64,000 bases of DNA from UJ101 sp965262705 (GCA_965262705.1 OZ253556.1:2232001-2296000); one strand, 5' to 3'; shown: positions 8,804 through 17,273, counted from the first letter of the stretch. Notes: a model not told the origin generated them from the letters alone. A program made the numbers and translations.

Positions 8804-8959
8804 AAGCTATGCTTTAGCATTACACTAAGCTATGCTTTAGCATTACACTAAGCTATGCTTTAGCATTACACTAAGCTATGCTTTAGCATTACACTAAGCT
8901 ATGCCTTAGCATTACACTAAGCTATGCCTTAGCATTACACTAAGCTATGCCTTAGTGCT
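8804..8959. repeat. Second 23-bp tandem repeat array, about 6.7 units
   Basis: Same unit as the array at 1898-2259, with periods starting at 8804, 8827, 8850, 8873, 8896, 8919 and 8942 (partial). The first four units carry the GCTTT variant. It abuts the truncated IS remnant on the left and is joined on the right by the same AAACGATTATAATA linker to the palindromic element at 8976-9077. Confidence 0.95.
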
Positions 8960-8975
8960 AAACGATTATAATAAG

Positions 8976-9077
8976 AGAGACCTTTAGCTTACGCTGACTT
9001 ATCGTTCTCGGGCGTTGCATTGTATTAGCAAGCATGCTTTTTTTTTAGCTGCAAGTCATCGTAAGCTAAAGGTCTCT
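8976..9077. repeat. Second palindromic element attached to a 23-bp array
   Basis: Nearly identical to 2276-2376, with the same 18-bp terminal inverted repeat (AGAGACCTTTAGCTTACG and reverse complement) and one extra T in the central T-run. Its presence beside both arrays suggests that array and palindrome move or duplicate as one unit. From 9078 to the TPP element is AT-rich promoter-type DNA. Confidence 0.85.
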
Positions 9078-9170
9078 GAGTGTGAATAAATCATCTGGTA
9101 AGCAAAAGGGTATTGTTAATTTATTAGATATTGTTAAGTATTTACTTCTTTTTTATCTAAATTTATTGAT

Positions 9171-9178
9171 TACCTTTG
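9171..9178 (+). promoter_or_regulatory. Putative -7 promoter motif of thiamine operon
   Basis: TACCTTTG matches TAnnTTTG and lies about 10 bp before the TPP riboswitch, so transcription would start just before the aptamer. A well-spaced -33 TTG is not obvious. Confidence 0.45.
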
Positions 9179-9186
9179 TAAATAAA

Positions 9187-9270
9187 CTTTAGGAGTAGCT
9201 ACGAGAATGTAGTTTGAGAAATATCCTTTGAACCTGATTTGGTTAAAACCGACGTAGGAAAAAGTTTCTT
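9187..9270 (+). promoter_or_regulatory. TPP (thi-box) riboswitch
   Basis: Contains the conserved thi-box core: TTGAGA (usual CTGAGA) at about 9212, then CCTTTGAACCTGATTTGG and GACGTAGGAAA, with a P3-type helix (GTAGCTAC...GTAG) between GGAG and TTGAGA. It lies about 75 bp upstream of thiS, where thiamine pyrophosphate binding would switch off the thi operon. No separate strong terminator is visible between aptamer and thiS, so translational or weak-terminator control is possible. Confidence 0.92.
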
Positions 9271-9342
9271 TTCTTAATACAATTTCTTCTATTCCTTTTT
9301 TGCAATTCGAGTATAATAAAAGTATAAACGAAAATATAGGTT

Positions 9343-9543
9343 ATGTTAGTAGAGATCAATGGAACTGCACAGGAATTTAATCATGAGAAGCCGCTAAGAG
9401 AAATTATAGTGCAGCAAGGAATCAATACCACAGGAATAGCGGTTGCCGTGAACGAAACAGTAATCCCTAAATCAGAATGGTCATCGAAAATCTTAAAGGA
9501 TGGAGAAAAAATAATGATGGTAAAAGCCACACAAGGAGGTTAA
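9343..9543 (+). CDS. thiS: Sulfur carrier protein ThiS
   Basis: A 66-residue ubiquitin-fold protein ending in the required Gly-Gly (KATQGG). ThiS is adenylated at the C-terminus, converted to the thiocarboxylate, and donates sulfur to ThiG for the thiamine thiazole ring. The INGTAQEF beginning and VAVNETVIPKSEW centre are typical. It is the first gene after the TPP riboswitch. No thiF, the usual adenylating partner, is found in this window. Confidence 0.95.
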   Translation: MLVEINGTAQEFNHEKPLREIIVQQGINTTGIAVAVNETVIPKSEWSSKILKDGEKIMMVKATQGG

Positions 9544-9606
9544 CACTTAAAGGTCTCTACCTTTGAAAGTTCATTAATCTAACCCCTGTTTTTATATGTA
9601 TTACTG

Positions 9607-9726
9607 GGGCTTGTGGGGCGTGCGTTAGGGATAGAAGCGGTATCCTTTTTCTTGGGGCAGCCTTTCGCCCCAAGAAAAAGATGTAGCGGATAGCCCGACC
9701 GCCGTTAGGCGGGAACGCCCAAAAAA
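9607..9726 (+). repeat. Family B structured repeat (copy B2)
   Basis: Same architecture as B1: GCGTTAGGGATAGAAGCGG, stem CTTTTTCTTGGGGC/GCCCCAAGAAAAAG, AGCGGATAGCCCG, hairpin CCGCC-GTTA-GGCGG, then GAACGCCCAAAAAA. It lies in the 435-bp gap between thiS and thiD, where thiC is usually found in Bacteroidota. Confidence 0.85.
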
Positions 9727-9828
9727 ACAAGTGAGCAGGTTTAGAGGATGTTATCTCTGAAGGCTTCGAGCATAGTTCGTTAGAGGGCATCCGCTATATA
9801 TAATAGCCATACCGAATAATGAATATAG

Positions 9829-9954
9829 GAGACCGTTGCAGAATATATAAAAAAGAAAGCATCTCACTTCAAACTGCTTCCTTAAGGTTGCTCGGGTATT
9901 TAATTTTTATCGGGCGTTGCATTTTTTTGTTAGCGTGCTTTTTGCAACGGTCTC
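9829..9954 (+). mobile_element. Family A MITE-like element with 8-bp target duplication
   Basis: A complete 126-bp copy. The left end is GAGACCGTTGCAGAA and the right end is CTTTTTGCAACGGTCTC, giving inverted termini. It is flanked on both sides by the perfect direct repeat GAATATAG (9821-9828 and 9955-9962), a probable target-site duplication. It lies 25 bp upstream of the thiD start. No protein is encoded, so movement would need a transposase in trans. Confidence 0.85.
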
Positions 9955-9978
9955 GAATATAGGGAATAAAAAAATAGA

Positions 9979-10734
9979 GTGAATGTAAAAAGACCTTTTG
10001 TGTTAAGTATTGCTGGTTTTGACCCTTGCGGCGGTGCAGGGTTATTAGCCGATATAAAAGTTATGGAACAGCTGCATTGCTATGGGCTGGGCGTTCAAAC
10101 GAGCAATACGATTCAAAATGAGAGGGAGGTTCGATCTTGTTATTGGACGCCCAAAGAAGTAATAAAAGAACAAATTGCTGTACTTTTTGATCAATATCCT
10201 ATTGATTATGTAAAGATCGGGATTATAGAAAATGAGAACCGATTAGTGGAAGTTATTAACTATCTAAAAAAAAGAAATTCAGCAGTCCAAATCATTCTGG
10301 ATCCTATCCTAAACGCCTCATCAGGGTTTGAATTTCAAAGGGATGATGCACAACAACGATTATTTATGACAGAAATTTTAACGAACATTAGCCTTATTAC
10401 CCCGAATCAAGAAGAATTATTGCGGCTTTTTAGAAGGGCAAAAGAAGAGACCATTGCCCTTATTTCAGATAAAACCCATTTATTTCTCAAAGGCGGGCAT
10501 TCAAGGGAAGAAAAAGGAGTAGATTATCTTTATACAAAAGAAAAAAAGAAATATAAATTTACACCTATGACTGTAAAGAGTTATGAAAAACACGGAAGCG
10601 GATGCGTACTATCTGCTGCATTAACGGCTTATTTAGCCAAAGGTGAAACGCTACCGGAGGCTTGCCAAAAAGCAAAAGAATATATAGAAGATTTTCTTAA
10701 CTCAAACAAAAGTTTGTTAGGGCACCATAGTTAA
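9979..10734 (+). CDS. thiD: Hydroxymethylpyrimidine / phosphomethylpyrimidine kinase
   Basis: A 251-residue ribokinase-family ThiD, which phosphorylates HMP and then HMP-P for thiamine synthesis and salvage. It shows the N-terminal SIAGFDPCGGAGLLADIK motif, ILDPILNASSG, LITPNQEE and the C-terminal anion-hole/catalytic-base region KHGSGCVLSAALTAYLAKG. The start is GTG at 9979; an in-frame stop 10 bp upstream excludes a longer form. It is separated from thiS by repeats and followed by thiE after 11 bp. Confidence 0.93.
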   Translation: MNVKRPFVLSIAGFDPCGGAGLLADIKVMEQLHCYGLGVQTSNTIQNEREVRSCYWTPKEVIKEQIAVLFDQYPIDYVKIGIIENENRLVEVINYLKKRNSAVQIILDPILNASSGFEFQRDDAQQRLFMTEILTNISLITPNQEELLRLFRRAKEETIALISDKTHLFLKGGHSREEKGVDYLYTKEKKKYKFTPMTVKSYEKHGSGCVLSAALTAYLAKGETLPEACQKAKEYIEDFLNSNKSLLGHHS

Positions 10735-10745
10735 ATAGGCGCAGC

Positions 10746-11369
10746 ATGGAAAATATTTATTATATTTCACAAGGTAGAACACCCGAGGAACATTTATCTC
10801 AAATTGAAAAAGTGTGTCGAGCTGGCGTTAAACTCGTGCAGTTAAGAATGAAGAACGTCATTGAAAGCGTCTATATCCGTACGGCAAAAAAAGCGCTTAG
10901 CATCTGTAAATCGTTGGGTGCCCGATTGATTGTAAATGACAGCCTGCCCGTAGCCCAAGCGGCTAATGCGGACGGAATACATTTGGGAAAAGAAGATATT
11001 TGCCCGCAACAAGCACGTAAACAGTTGGGAAACGGCAAATTCATCGGCGTAACGGCAAATACCTTAGCAGATTGCGTACAATGGTCAGACCAAGAAATTG
11101 ATTACATCGGTTTAGGTCCTTATCGATATACCAAGACCAAAGAAAACCTGAGTCCCATTCTCGGACTTTCTGGTTATAAGCACATCATAAAGTCATTAAA
11201 AATTAAAAAAAATCTCCCTCCTATTTACGCAGTCGGCGGGATTGTAGAGAATGACTTTGAAGAATTATTTGCTATTGGAGTGAGTGGAATTGCCCTTTCA
11301 GGACTTTTCACGCAAGCCAGCAAAGAAGAAATAAGATTCATCATAAAGAAATATAAAAATCATGAATAA
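10746..11369 (+). CDS. thiE: Thiamine-phosphate synthase
   Basis: A 207-residue TIM-barrel protein that joins HMP-PP and thiazole phosphate to give thiamine phosphate. Diagnostic stretches are VQLRMKN (pyrophosphate/substrate site), LIVNDSLPVA, DGIHLGKED, GLGPYRYTKTKEN and the phosphate-binding YAVGGIVENDFEELFAIGVSGIAL region. It overlaps thiG by 8 bp, indicating translational coupling. TenI paralogues look similar, but the complete active-site set and operon position favour ThiE. Confidence 0.93.
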   Translation: MENIYYISQGRTPEEHLSQIEKVCRAGVKLVQLRMKNVIESVYIRTAKKALSICKSLGARLIVNDSLPVAQAANADGIHLGKEDICPQQARKQLGNGKFIGVTANTLADCVQWSDQEIDYIGLGPYRYTKTKENLSPILGLSGYKHIIKSLKIKKNLPPIYAVGGIVENDFEELFAIGVSGIALSGLFTQASKEEIRFIIKKYKNHE

Positions 11370-12138
11370 CGATATACTATACCTTGCTGACAGAGCATTT
11401 CATTCACGGCTGTTTGTAGGTACTGGTAAATTCAGCTCCTCTACCCTAATGAGAGAAGCGCTTATAGCCTCTAATACAGAATTGGCTACCGTTGCGCTAA
11501 AACGGGTAAACGTTAGAGATAAAGAAGATGATCTTTTACAGCACTTGGAGGGGCATCAATTTCATTTATTACCGAATACTTCAGGTGTACGAAATGCCAA
11601 AGAAGCTGTTTTTGCTGCGCAATTATCCAAAGAAGCCTTAGGAACAAACTGGGTGAAACTAGAAATTCACCCCGACCCTCGCTATCTTTTGCCCGACCCT
11701 ATAGAAACATTAAAGGCAGCGGAAGAACTGGTAAAACTAGGTTTCGTGGTGATGCCATACATTCATGCAGACCCTGTCCTTTGTAAACGATTGGAAGAAG
11801 TAGGTACGCAATGCGTAATGCCCCTCGGCTCGCCCATTGGGAGTAACAAAGGGCTAAAAACAGAGGATTTCTTAGAAATTATTATCTCACAGAGCGATGT
11901 TCCGGTAATTGTTGATGCAGGAATCGGAGCGCCGTCTCATGCGGCAAAAGCGATGGAAATGGGCGCAGATGCTGTCCTGGTCAATACGGCTATTGCTGTA
12001 TCTGGACAGCCAGTGCTAATGGCAAGGGCTTTTCAAAAAGCAGTAGAAGCAGGAAGAAGAGCATATCAAGCGCAATTAGCACCAGAAAATAAAGAAGCAG
12101 AAGCCAGCAGCCCCTTAACACAATTTTTAAATGATTAA
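11362..12138 (+). CDS. thiG: Thiazole synthase
   Basis: A 258-residue ThiG, the TIM-barrel enzyme that forms the thiazole phosphate from deoxyxylulose phosphate, ThiS thiocarboxylate and dehydroglycine. The Schiff-base lysine is Lys99 in NWVKLEIHPD; LPNTSGVRNA, MPLGSPIGSNKG and VDAGIGAPSHAAKAMEMGADA are family signatures. It overlaps thiE at its start and thiH at its end by 8 bp each. Confidence 0.95.
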   Translation: MNNDILYLADRAFHSRLFVGTGKFSSSTLMREALIASNTELATVALKRVNVRDKEDDLLQHLEGHQFHLLPNTSGVRNAKEAVFAAQLSKEALGTNWVKLEIHPDPRYLLPDPIETLKAAEELVKLGFVVMPYIHADPVLCKRLEEVGTQCVMPLGSPIGSNKGLKTEDFLEIIISQSDVPVIVDAGIGAPSHAAKAMEMGADAVLVNTAIAVSGQPVLMARAFQKAVEAGRRAYQAQLAPENKEAEASSPLTQFLND

Positions 12139-13252
12139 GTCTATGATAACCTTTAGCGATATGCTCAATGATTATTCATGGCAATCGATTCAGCAAAGTA
12201 TTTATCGTAAAACCACTAAAGAAGTCATCGGGGCATTACAAAAGGAAAAAAGAAATTTAGAGGATTTTAAGGCGTTAATATCACCGGCAGCGAAATCGTT
12301 TATAGAAGAAATGGCACAACAGAGCAGAAAAATTACCCAAAAGCATTTTGGAAATACAGTGCAGTTGTATGCACCGATGTACCTTAGCAATGAGTGTTAT
12401 AATATTTGTACGTATTGCGGTTTTAGTTATACCAATAAAATTCCTCGAAGAACGCTTACCGAAAAGGAAATATTAACGGAAGCCACTTTCCTAAAAAATA
12501 AAGGATATCAACATATTCTTTTGGTTACAGGAGAAGACGGTAAAAAGGTCGGAGTTAGTTATCTTGAAAAAGCCATAAGATTACTTCGTCCTTATTTTGT
12601 AAATATTAGTATAGAGGTGCAGCCCCTTCAACAGGAGGATTATGAGCGATTAATTGCCGCAGGCTTGTATGCGGTAATGATTTATCAAGAGACGTATCAC
12701 GAAAGCGAATATAAAAAGCATCATTTGAAAGGAAGAAAACGCAATTTCCGGTATCGGTTAGAAACCCCTGATAGGCTGGGGCGTGCGGGAATACATAAAA
12801 TAGGACTGGGTGCTTTGTTTGGATTGGAAGATTGGCGTACCGATAGCTTCTTTACTGCATTGCACTTAAGCTATTTGCAAAAAAAGTATTGGAAAACACG
12901 TTATTCCATTTCTTTTCCACAGCTGCGTCCATACGAAGGAGGGCTGCAATTAAAATCAACAATGGATGAAACGGATTTGGTTCAGTTAATTTGCGCTTAC
13001 CGCATGCTAAGTGAAGAGGTTGAACTTTCCATTTCGACGAGAGAAAGCACTGTTTTTAGGGACCATATCGTAAAGATAGGCGCCACAACGCTTAGCGCAG
13101 AATCTCGTACCAATCCTGGAGGCTATGTGGTAGATAGGCAATCTTTAGAGCAATTTTCAACACATGATAAGCGGACGACCGAAGAAGTTGCCGCGATGCT
13201 TAAAGCACAAGGGTTAGAAGTTGTTTGGAAAGATTGGGAATATTTTGAGTGA
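12131..13252 (+). CDS. thiH: 2-iminoacetate (dehydroglycine) synthase, radical SAM
   Basis: A 373-residue radical-SAM tyrosine lyase that makes dehydroglycine from tyrosine for ThiG. The 4Fe-4S cluster cysteines are Cys89, Cys93 and Cys96 (CYNICTYC). Other family motifs are IEVQPLQQEDY, QETYH, GALFGLEDWR, FPQLRPYEGG and SISTRES. It is the last gene of the operon; use of the tyrosine-dependent ThiH rather than oxygen-dependent ThiO fits low-oxygen growth. The 51 bp before the convergent gene hold no strong terminator. Confidence 0.95.
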   Translation: MIKSMITFSDMLNDYSWQSIQQSIYRKTTKEVIGALQKEKRNLEDFKALISPAAKSFIEEMAQQSRKITQKHFGNTVQLYAPMYLSNECYNICTYCGFSYTNKIPRRTLTEKEILTEATFLKNKGYQHILLVTGEDGKKVGVSYLEKAIRLLRPYFVNISIEVQPLQQEDYERLIAAGLYAVMIYQETYHESEYKKHHLKGRKRNFRYRLETPDRLGRAGIHKIGLGALFGLEDWRTDSFFTALHLSYLQKKYWKTRYSISFPQLRPYEGGLQLKSTMDETDLVQLICAYRMLSEEVELSISTRESTVFRDHIVKIGATTLSAESRTNPGGYVVDRQSLEQFSTHDKRTTEEVAAMLKAQGLEVVWKDWEYFE

Positions 13253-13303
13253 GTTCGGCTAAAAAGAATAATTACTTTTAATGAAAAAACATCTAAAAAC
13301 AGA

Positions 13304-14038
13304 TTAATCGGCATGAACACCTCCGCTGCCTACAACATGAGTGTTAACATATTTAGGATTTCCGCTATAATGGACATCCCCTGAGCCGGTCAAATTTATT
13401 TTTAATTCCTCAAGCACGTGAAATTTTAAATCTCCTGAGCCTGTAAGATGCACATTGGCTTGATGAGAAATTAACCTTTTGGCAATGAGGTCGCCTGATC
13501 CTAATAATTTTAATTTGCTGGTTTGTGCTTTTCCGTCAATTCTTAAATCGCCTGAACCTGACAAATTAGCCTCTAGATTTTCCACCGCTACACTTAAAGA
13601 TATATCCCCTGATCCGAGAAGCCCTATTTCAAGGTTTTTTGCCGTAAAAATAAGTTCGGAATTTACATCGCCTGAACCTATCAGTTCAATGCTTTTAAGG
13701 GTTTGACGTGATACGGGGATGTAAACTTCAAAAGGGTTACGATAAATAAGATTTACGTTTTTTTTCAGTCCGATCTCTAAGATATTGCCTTTTTGTTTTA
13801 TTTCAATATATGGAATTAAATTATTATAGGTATTCACTACTATATTAGATTGATGAGCGTTATCAACTAAGAAAAAATCCATCGACCCTCTCATCTTTAG
13901 TCGAGAAAAGTTGCCCACTTTAAATTCCTTGCGAACGATCTCTCCTTTCCCTTTTATGGTTTGATGAAAAAATTGCCCAAAACCATATTGAGCCATCATA
14001 AATAATAAAATTCCTGCTAAATTTTTAATCTTTTTCAT
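13304..14038 (-). CDS. Exported DUF2807 (adhesin-head/GIN) protein
   Basis: A 244-residue protein with a signal peptide (LAGILLFMMAQYGFG) followed by a DUF2807-type beta-solenoid. The core is a ladder of GSGD or GSGG turns repeated at about 20-residue intervals (IGSGDVNS, LGSGDISL, SGSGDLRI, LGSGDLIA, TGSGDLKF, TGSGDVHY, VGSGGVHA). The start overlaps the preceding gene's stop by 4 bp. It is last in the sigma-factor operon and is likely a cell-surface target of it. Molecular function unknown. Confidence 0.8.
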   Translation of the reverse strand: MKKIKNLAGILLFMMAQYGFGQFFHQTIKGKGEIVRKEFKVGNFSRLKMRGSMDFFLVDNAHQSNIVVNTYNNLIPYIEIKQKGNILEIGLKKNVNLIYRNPFEVYIPVSRQTLKSIELIGSGDVNSELIFTAKNLEIGLLGSGDISLSVAVENLEANLSGSGDLRIDGKAQTSKLKLLGSGDLIAKRLISHQANVHLTGSGDLKFHVLEELKINLTGSGDVHYSGNPKYVNTHVVGSGGVHAD

Positions 14039-15141
14039 TCTAGTTTATTTATTTTAATATTAATATCTCCGTAATCACTGTTAATATCGATGGTACCATG
14101 TACATCTGCTTTAGTATTATAAGTACCTTCAAAGGTCGTATTATAAAGATTTTTAAGTTTCTTATATACTTTTATATCTGGCGATAAATAAATATTGCCA
14201 AAATGGGTTTTTGTATGAAATTTAAACGGCGTTCCTTTATTTACTTTAATTCTTCCATCAGTATATTTATTATCTATTTTAATAAATGTAAAACCGTTTT
14301 CAATCGCATTAATTTTATATGAGCCATAATCCATATTTAAGGTCAGATGCTTTTTTAATCGGTCTATAATTAAATTCACATAATCTGCTGAAAGCTCCAT
14401 ATGCCCCAAAGTACTGATATTTAAATTACCATAATCTATATTACTTTCTACTATTTTCTCAATTTCATCAATTGAGATATTGGTATATTTTGTATCAAAT
14501 CGTATATTTTTAGCAGACCCAATAGACAAATCTGAATAACCTGTATTTTCTATATCCAACTGATTAGCGGATTGAATCGTGGACGAAGAACTATAATTTA
14601 ATTTTAGAACATTATGCTTGCCATTAAGCGTTTGCGCTACCAGAGAGCCATACTTTAAATTAACTTTGGTTTCTCCTTTAATATCCCCCAGCACTATATT
14701 CCCATATTTATTGGTGAGGTCTAACTTCCCCTGAGCGGGAATCTTAATTTCATAATCAATTTTAGGTCCAATTAATCGGATTCGTTTTCCATTATTATAA
14801 AAATATTGTCGGTTGGAAATATCGCAGTTAAAAACGGTTTTGACTAGAACATAGTCCGTCTTTGCCTCTGCATTAATTTTGATACAATTAATCTTATCTT
14901 TAGCTACTCGTTCACTTCTGTGCCCATATTTAATGGTAGCAGTAACCTCTATCTCGTTGCGATTCCAGGTAGTAATATGCACTTTTCCATACTTATTTTC
15001 TAACTTAAGCAAGGCGTTTTCACTAACAGAAAATAACCGGTGATAGCTACGGGTTTCTATATATTGCGTTCGATTGGGCGACACATAAGCCTTTACAGAA
15101 AAGGAAATAAAAAATAAGGCGGTTATTATTTTATAGTTCAT
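14035..15141 (-). CDS. Exported DUF4097-like beta-strand-repeat protein
   Basis: A 368-residue protein with an N-terminal signal peptide (IITALFFISFSVKAYV) and a repetitive beta-rich body with recurring YG, YGN, YGS and YGD turns (ENKYGKVHI, NKYGNIVLG, NLKYGSLVA, NIDYGNLNI, NMDYGSYKI, NSDYGDINI). This fits the DUF4097/DUF2807 beta-helix superfamily. It overlaps both neighbours by a few bases, within the ECF sigma operon. Function unknown; envelope or surface role inferred from export and context. Confidence 0.7.
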   Translation of the reverse strand: MNYKIITALFFISFSVKAYVSPNRTQYIETRSYHRLFSVSENALLKLENKYGKVHITTWNRNEIEVTATIKYGHRSERVAKDKINCIKINAEAKTDYVLVKTVFNCDISNRQYFYNNGKRIRLIGPKIDYEIKIPAQGKLDLTNKYGNIVLGDIKGETKVNLKYGSLVAQTLNGKHNVLKLNYSSSSTIQSANQLDIENTGYSDLSIGSAKNIRFDTKYTNISIDEIEKIVESNIDYGNLNISTLGHMELSADYVNLIIDRLKKHLTLNMDYGSYKINAIENGFTFIKIDNKYTDGRIKVNKGTPFKFHTKTHFGNIYLSPDIKVYKKLKNLYNTTFEGTYNTKADVHGTIDINSDYGDINIKINKLE

Positions 15142-15670
15142 AAGATTTGTTTTTATAGTATTTTAATTGTTTTATCAGATCATTTAGCAGGGTTACTCGT
15201 TGATTTAAATTATTTAACATTAGGTCTAATACCTTTTGACTTCCTGTTTGCCTAAAATCTTTTTTTAAATCAATATAATCTTGATCCAGTTTCCCTAATG
15301 ATTGTAAACAATTATCAATATAAGGTTTTGTCTGAGAATTTTCGTAGTTTTTAAGTAGGTTGACTTTTTCCTGAACCGCCATAGCAAAAAAGTCTTCCGA
15401 TTCTTTAATTTCTTTGCTCGGGGCGTTGAGCGAATAATTCATTTCATTCTTCTTATTAAAAACATAAATAAACATACTCAGCGTAATTATAAATAGAACG
15501 CTTGCAGCCATCCCGATATATTGCAGCCGGTTTATCTGATACGTTTTCTTTTTTTCAGGAAAGGCTTTTTCTAATCTCTCTTCAAATTTTGCAAGATGAT
15601 TTTCACTTAATTTCTCGTCAAAGAAAAACGCGTTATTCTTTTCAAATATATTTTTTAAATCCTCCTTCAT
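15131..15670 (-). CDS. Single-pass membrane protein, probable anti-sigma factor
   Basis: A 179-residue protein with a charged cytosolic N-terminus (about 50 residues), one membrane helix (QYIGMAASVLFIITLSMFIYVF, about 49-69) and a helical extracytoplasmic region of about 105 residues. No zinc-binding HxxxCxxC motif is seen. The gene overlaps the ECF sigma gene by 4 bp and the next gene by 11 bp, the position and topology expected of an anti-sigma factor. The role is inferred from position. Confidence 0.6.
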   Translation of the reverse strand: MKEDLKNIFEKNNAFFFDEKLSENHLAKFEERLEKAFPEKKKTYQINRLQYIGMAASVLFIITLSMFIYVFNKKNEMNYSLNAPSKEIKESEDFFAMAVQEKVNLLKNYENSQTKPYIDNCLQSLGKLDQDYIDLKKDFRQTGSQKVLDLMLNNLNQRVTLLNDLIKQLKYYKNKSYEL

Positions 15671-16206
15671 TCTTTCATTAGTTTCTTTAGTTTTACTCGG
15701 GCACGCGAAAGTGTGGTTCTCGCATTTTCATTACTAATATTCAGTATTTCTGCAATTTCTTCATGGTCATAACCCTGCATGTAATATAATGAAATCATTA
15801 CAGAATACCTTTCAGGTAGTTTTTTTATTGCCTTTTTCAGAAGGCTTAGTTTTACCTCCTTTTCATTCCAGACGACCTCTTCCTCTACTATTTCTTTCTC
15901 CACTATTTCTTCCTGCTGCTTTAACTCTAACATAAACTTTTGCTCTTTCCTCAAAGCGGATATGCTTCGGTTCACGACAATTTTTTTCATCCATGCGCCA
16001 AAACTCACTTCACCCTTGAAAGAGGTTAAATTTTTAAATACGGCAATAAATGCCTCTTGTACCACATCCTCTGCTAAGGCTGAATTTCGTACAATAGATA
16101 ACGATATATAAAACATACTTTTTGCATATTTTTTATACAAATTCAGTTGTGCTTTTCTATTACCGTTAAGACATTTCTTTAACAGTTTTTCTTCATTATT
16201 TATCAC
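15667..16206 (-). CDS. ECF-type RNA polymerase sigma factor
   Basis: A 179-residue sigma-70-family factor. Region 2 (about residues 20-90) contains LAEDVVQEAFIAVFKNLTSF and FGAWMKKIVVNRSISALRK; region 4 (about 125-178) contains LPERYSVMISLYYMQGYDHEEIAEIL with the SNENARTTLSRARVKLKKL recognition helix. The linker is rich in Glu. It starts with GTG at 16206. It heads a four-gene overlapping operon with a membrane protein and two exported beta-repeat proteins, suggesting an envelope or surface stress regulon. Confidence 0.92.
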   Translation of the reverse strand: MINNEEKLLKKCLNGNRKAQLNLYKKYAKSMFYISLSIVRNSALAEDVVQEAFIAVFKNLTSFKGEVSFGAWMKKIVVNRSISALRKEQKFMLELKQQEEIVEKEIVEEEVVWNEKEVKLSLLKKAIKKLPERYSVMISLYYMQGYDHEEIAEILNISNENARTTLSRARVKLKKLMKE

Positions 16207-16384
16207 CCGGATGTTAATAGATATTGTTTTTTTATATGTGAGTTTTATTTAAAAGACATAATTTAAAAAAAAATGTGACATTTTATATCTATTTAATCTT
16301 CACATAACATTTTTTTAACATAGTTTAACATTTCAAAGGCGAAACTTTAACGTTCCTTTAACAGTATTCAGGAAAATTAGAGCC

Positions 16385-16392
16385 TAAATTTG
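16385..16392 (+). promoter_or_regulatory. Putative -7 promoter motif of MbnP-like cluster
   Basis: TAAATTTG fits TAnnTTTG, 29 bp before the first MbnP-like start, in the divergent 215-bp region shared with the sigma-factor operon. No clear -33 element. Confidence 0.4.
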
Positions 16393-16421
16393 TAGCATTA
16401 ATTTTTTTAAATCAAGGTAAA

Positions 16422-17273
16422 ATGAAAAAGACAAACATTTTAATGGTATCAATGTGTGCATTATTTATCATGAGTTCACAATCATGCTCTAATGACCAAG
16501 GAACCACTCCTGCATCTAAAACACTTAAAGGAGAAAGCACTGTGCTCATATCTTTTGAGAATTTTATAGGAGATAACAAAATAAAAATCAATGATAATAT
16601 TGATTATATGACATCTTCAGAAGGGCAGACCATCAAAAAAGTTACCGCATTCGATTATATTGTAAGTAATTTTACTTTAATCGATGAAACTGGAAAACCG
16701 TTTTTTTACCCAAAAGATCAAAGTTATTTTATCATTAATGAGGAATGTAAAAGCACGGAAGTGCATTTAGATAAAGTTCCTGCTGGAAAATATACCTCGA
16801 TGACTTTTACTTTAGGAGTAGATTCTGATAAATGGAATACAGGAAGCGAGCAGGATGAGTTATGGAAAAAGGCAAATTCTTGTAGTATGACCTGGAATTG
16901 GCTTCTTGGATATAAACACCTGAGATTCGAAGGCAGTCTTACGGATGAAACGAGCAGTCTTACGGATGATGAACCACATGAACCTTTTCCTTTCAAGCTT
17001 CATATAGGTGATGATGATATACATAAGATTCTCAATGCTAGAACTATAACCCTTAATTTTCCTAAAGGATCAGCGATTTTAGTGAGTGAGGACTTGCAAA
17101 GTACGATTCATCTTCATTGTAACGCCGAAAAATTGCTAGATGGCAAAAATAAGAATAAGATCCATGGAACAGGACCTTTTTCTACTATGTTTGGAACTAA
17201 AAAATATGCCGATAATTTTGAAGAGATGTTCACCATAGAAAAGGTAGAATCAAAGGAAACAGCAAAGAAGTAA
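16422..17273 (+). CDS. MbnP-like copper-handling lipoprotein (paralogue 1)
   Basis: A 283-residue exported protein with a lipobox-like SSQSC near residue 22. It matches the MbnP family: an early beta-strand repeat (VLISFENFIGDNKI), LDYIVSNF-type strand (FDYIVSNFTLIDETG), VPAGKYTSMTFTLGVD, the tryptophan motif SMTWNWLLGYKHLRFEG and FPFKLHIGDD, then a C-terminal ADNFEEMFTIEKVES. Studied MbnP proteins bind copper after a partner di-haem enzyme oxidises a Trp to kynurenine. Two paralogues and a MauG-like gene follow. Copper binding is inferred from the family. Confidence 0.8.
   Translation: MKKTNILMVSMCALFIMSSQSCSNDQGTTPASKTLKGESTVLISFENFIGDNKIKINDNIDYMTSSEGQTIKKVTAFDYIVSNFTLIDETGKPFFYPKDQSYFIINEECKSTEVHLDKVPAGKYTSMTFTLGVDSDKWNTGSEQDELWKKANSCSMTWNWLLGYKHLRFEGSLTDETSSLTDDEPHEPFPFKLHIGDDDIHKILNARTITLNFPKGSAILVSEDLQSTIHLHCNAEKLLDGKNKNKIHGTGPFSTMFGTKKYADNFEEMFTIEKVESKETAKK

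Noticed and set aside
9557..9790. Minus-strand open frame in the thiS-thiD gap
   Set aside because: Runs through the family B repeat; similar frames recur wherever the repeat occurs, so it is a repeat artefact and not a thiC remnant.
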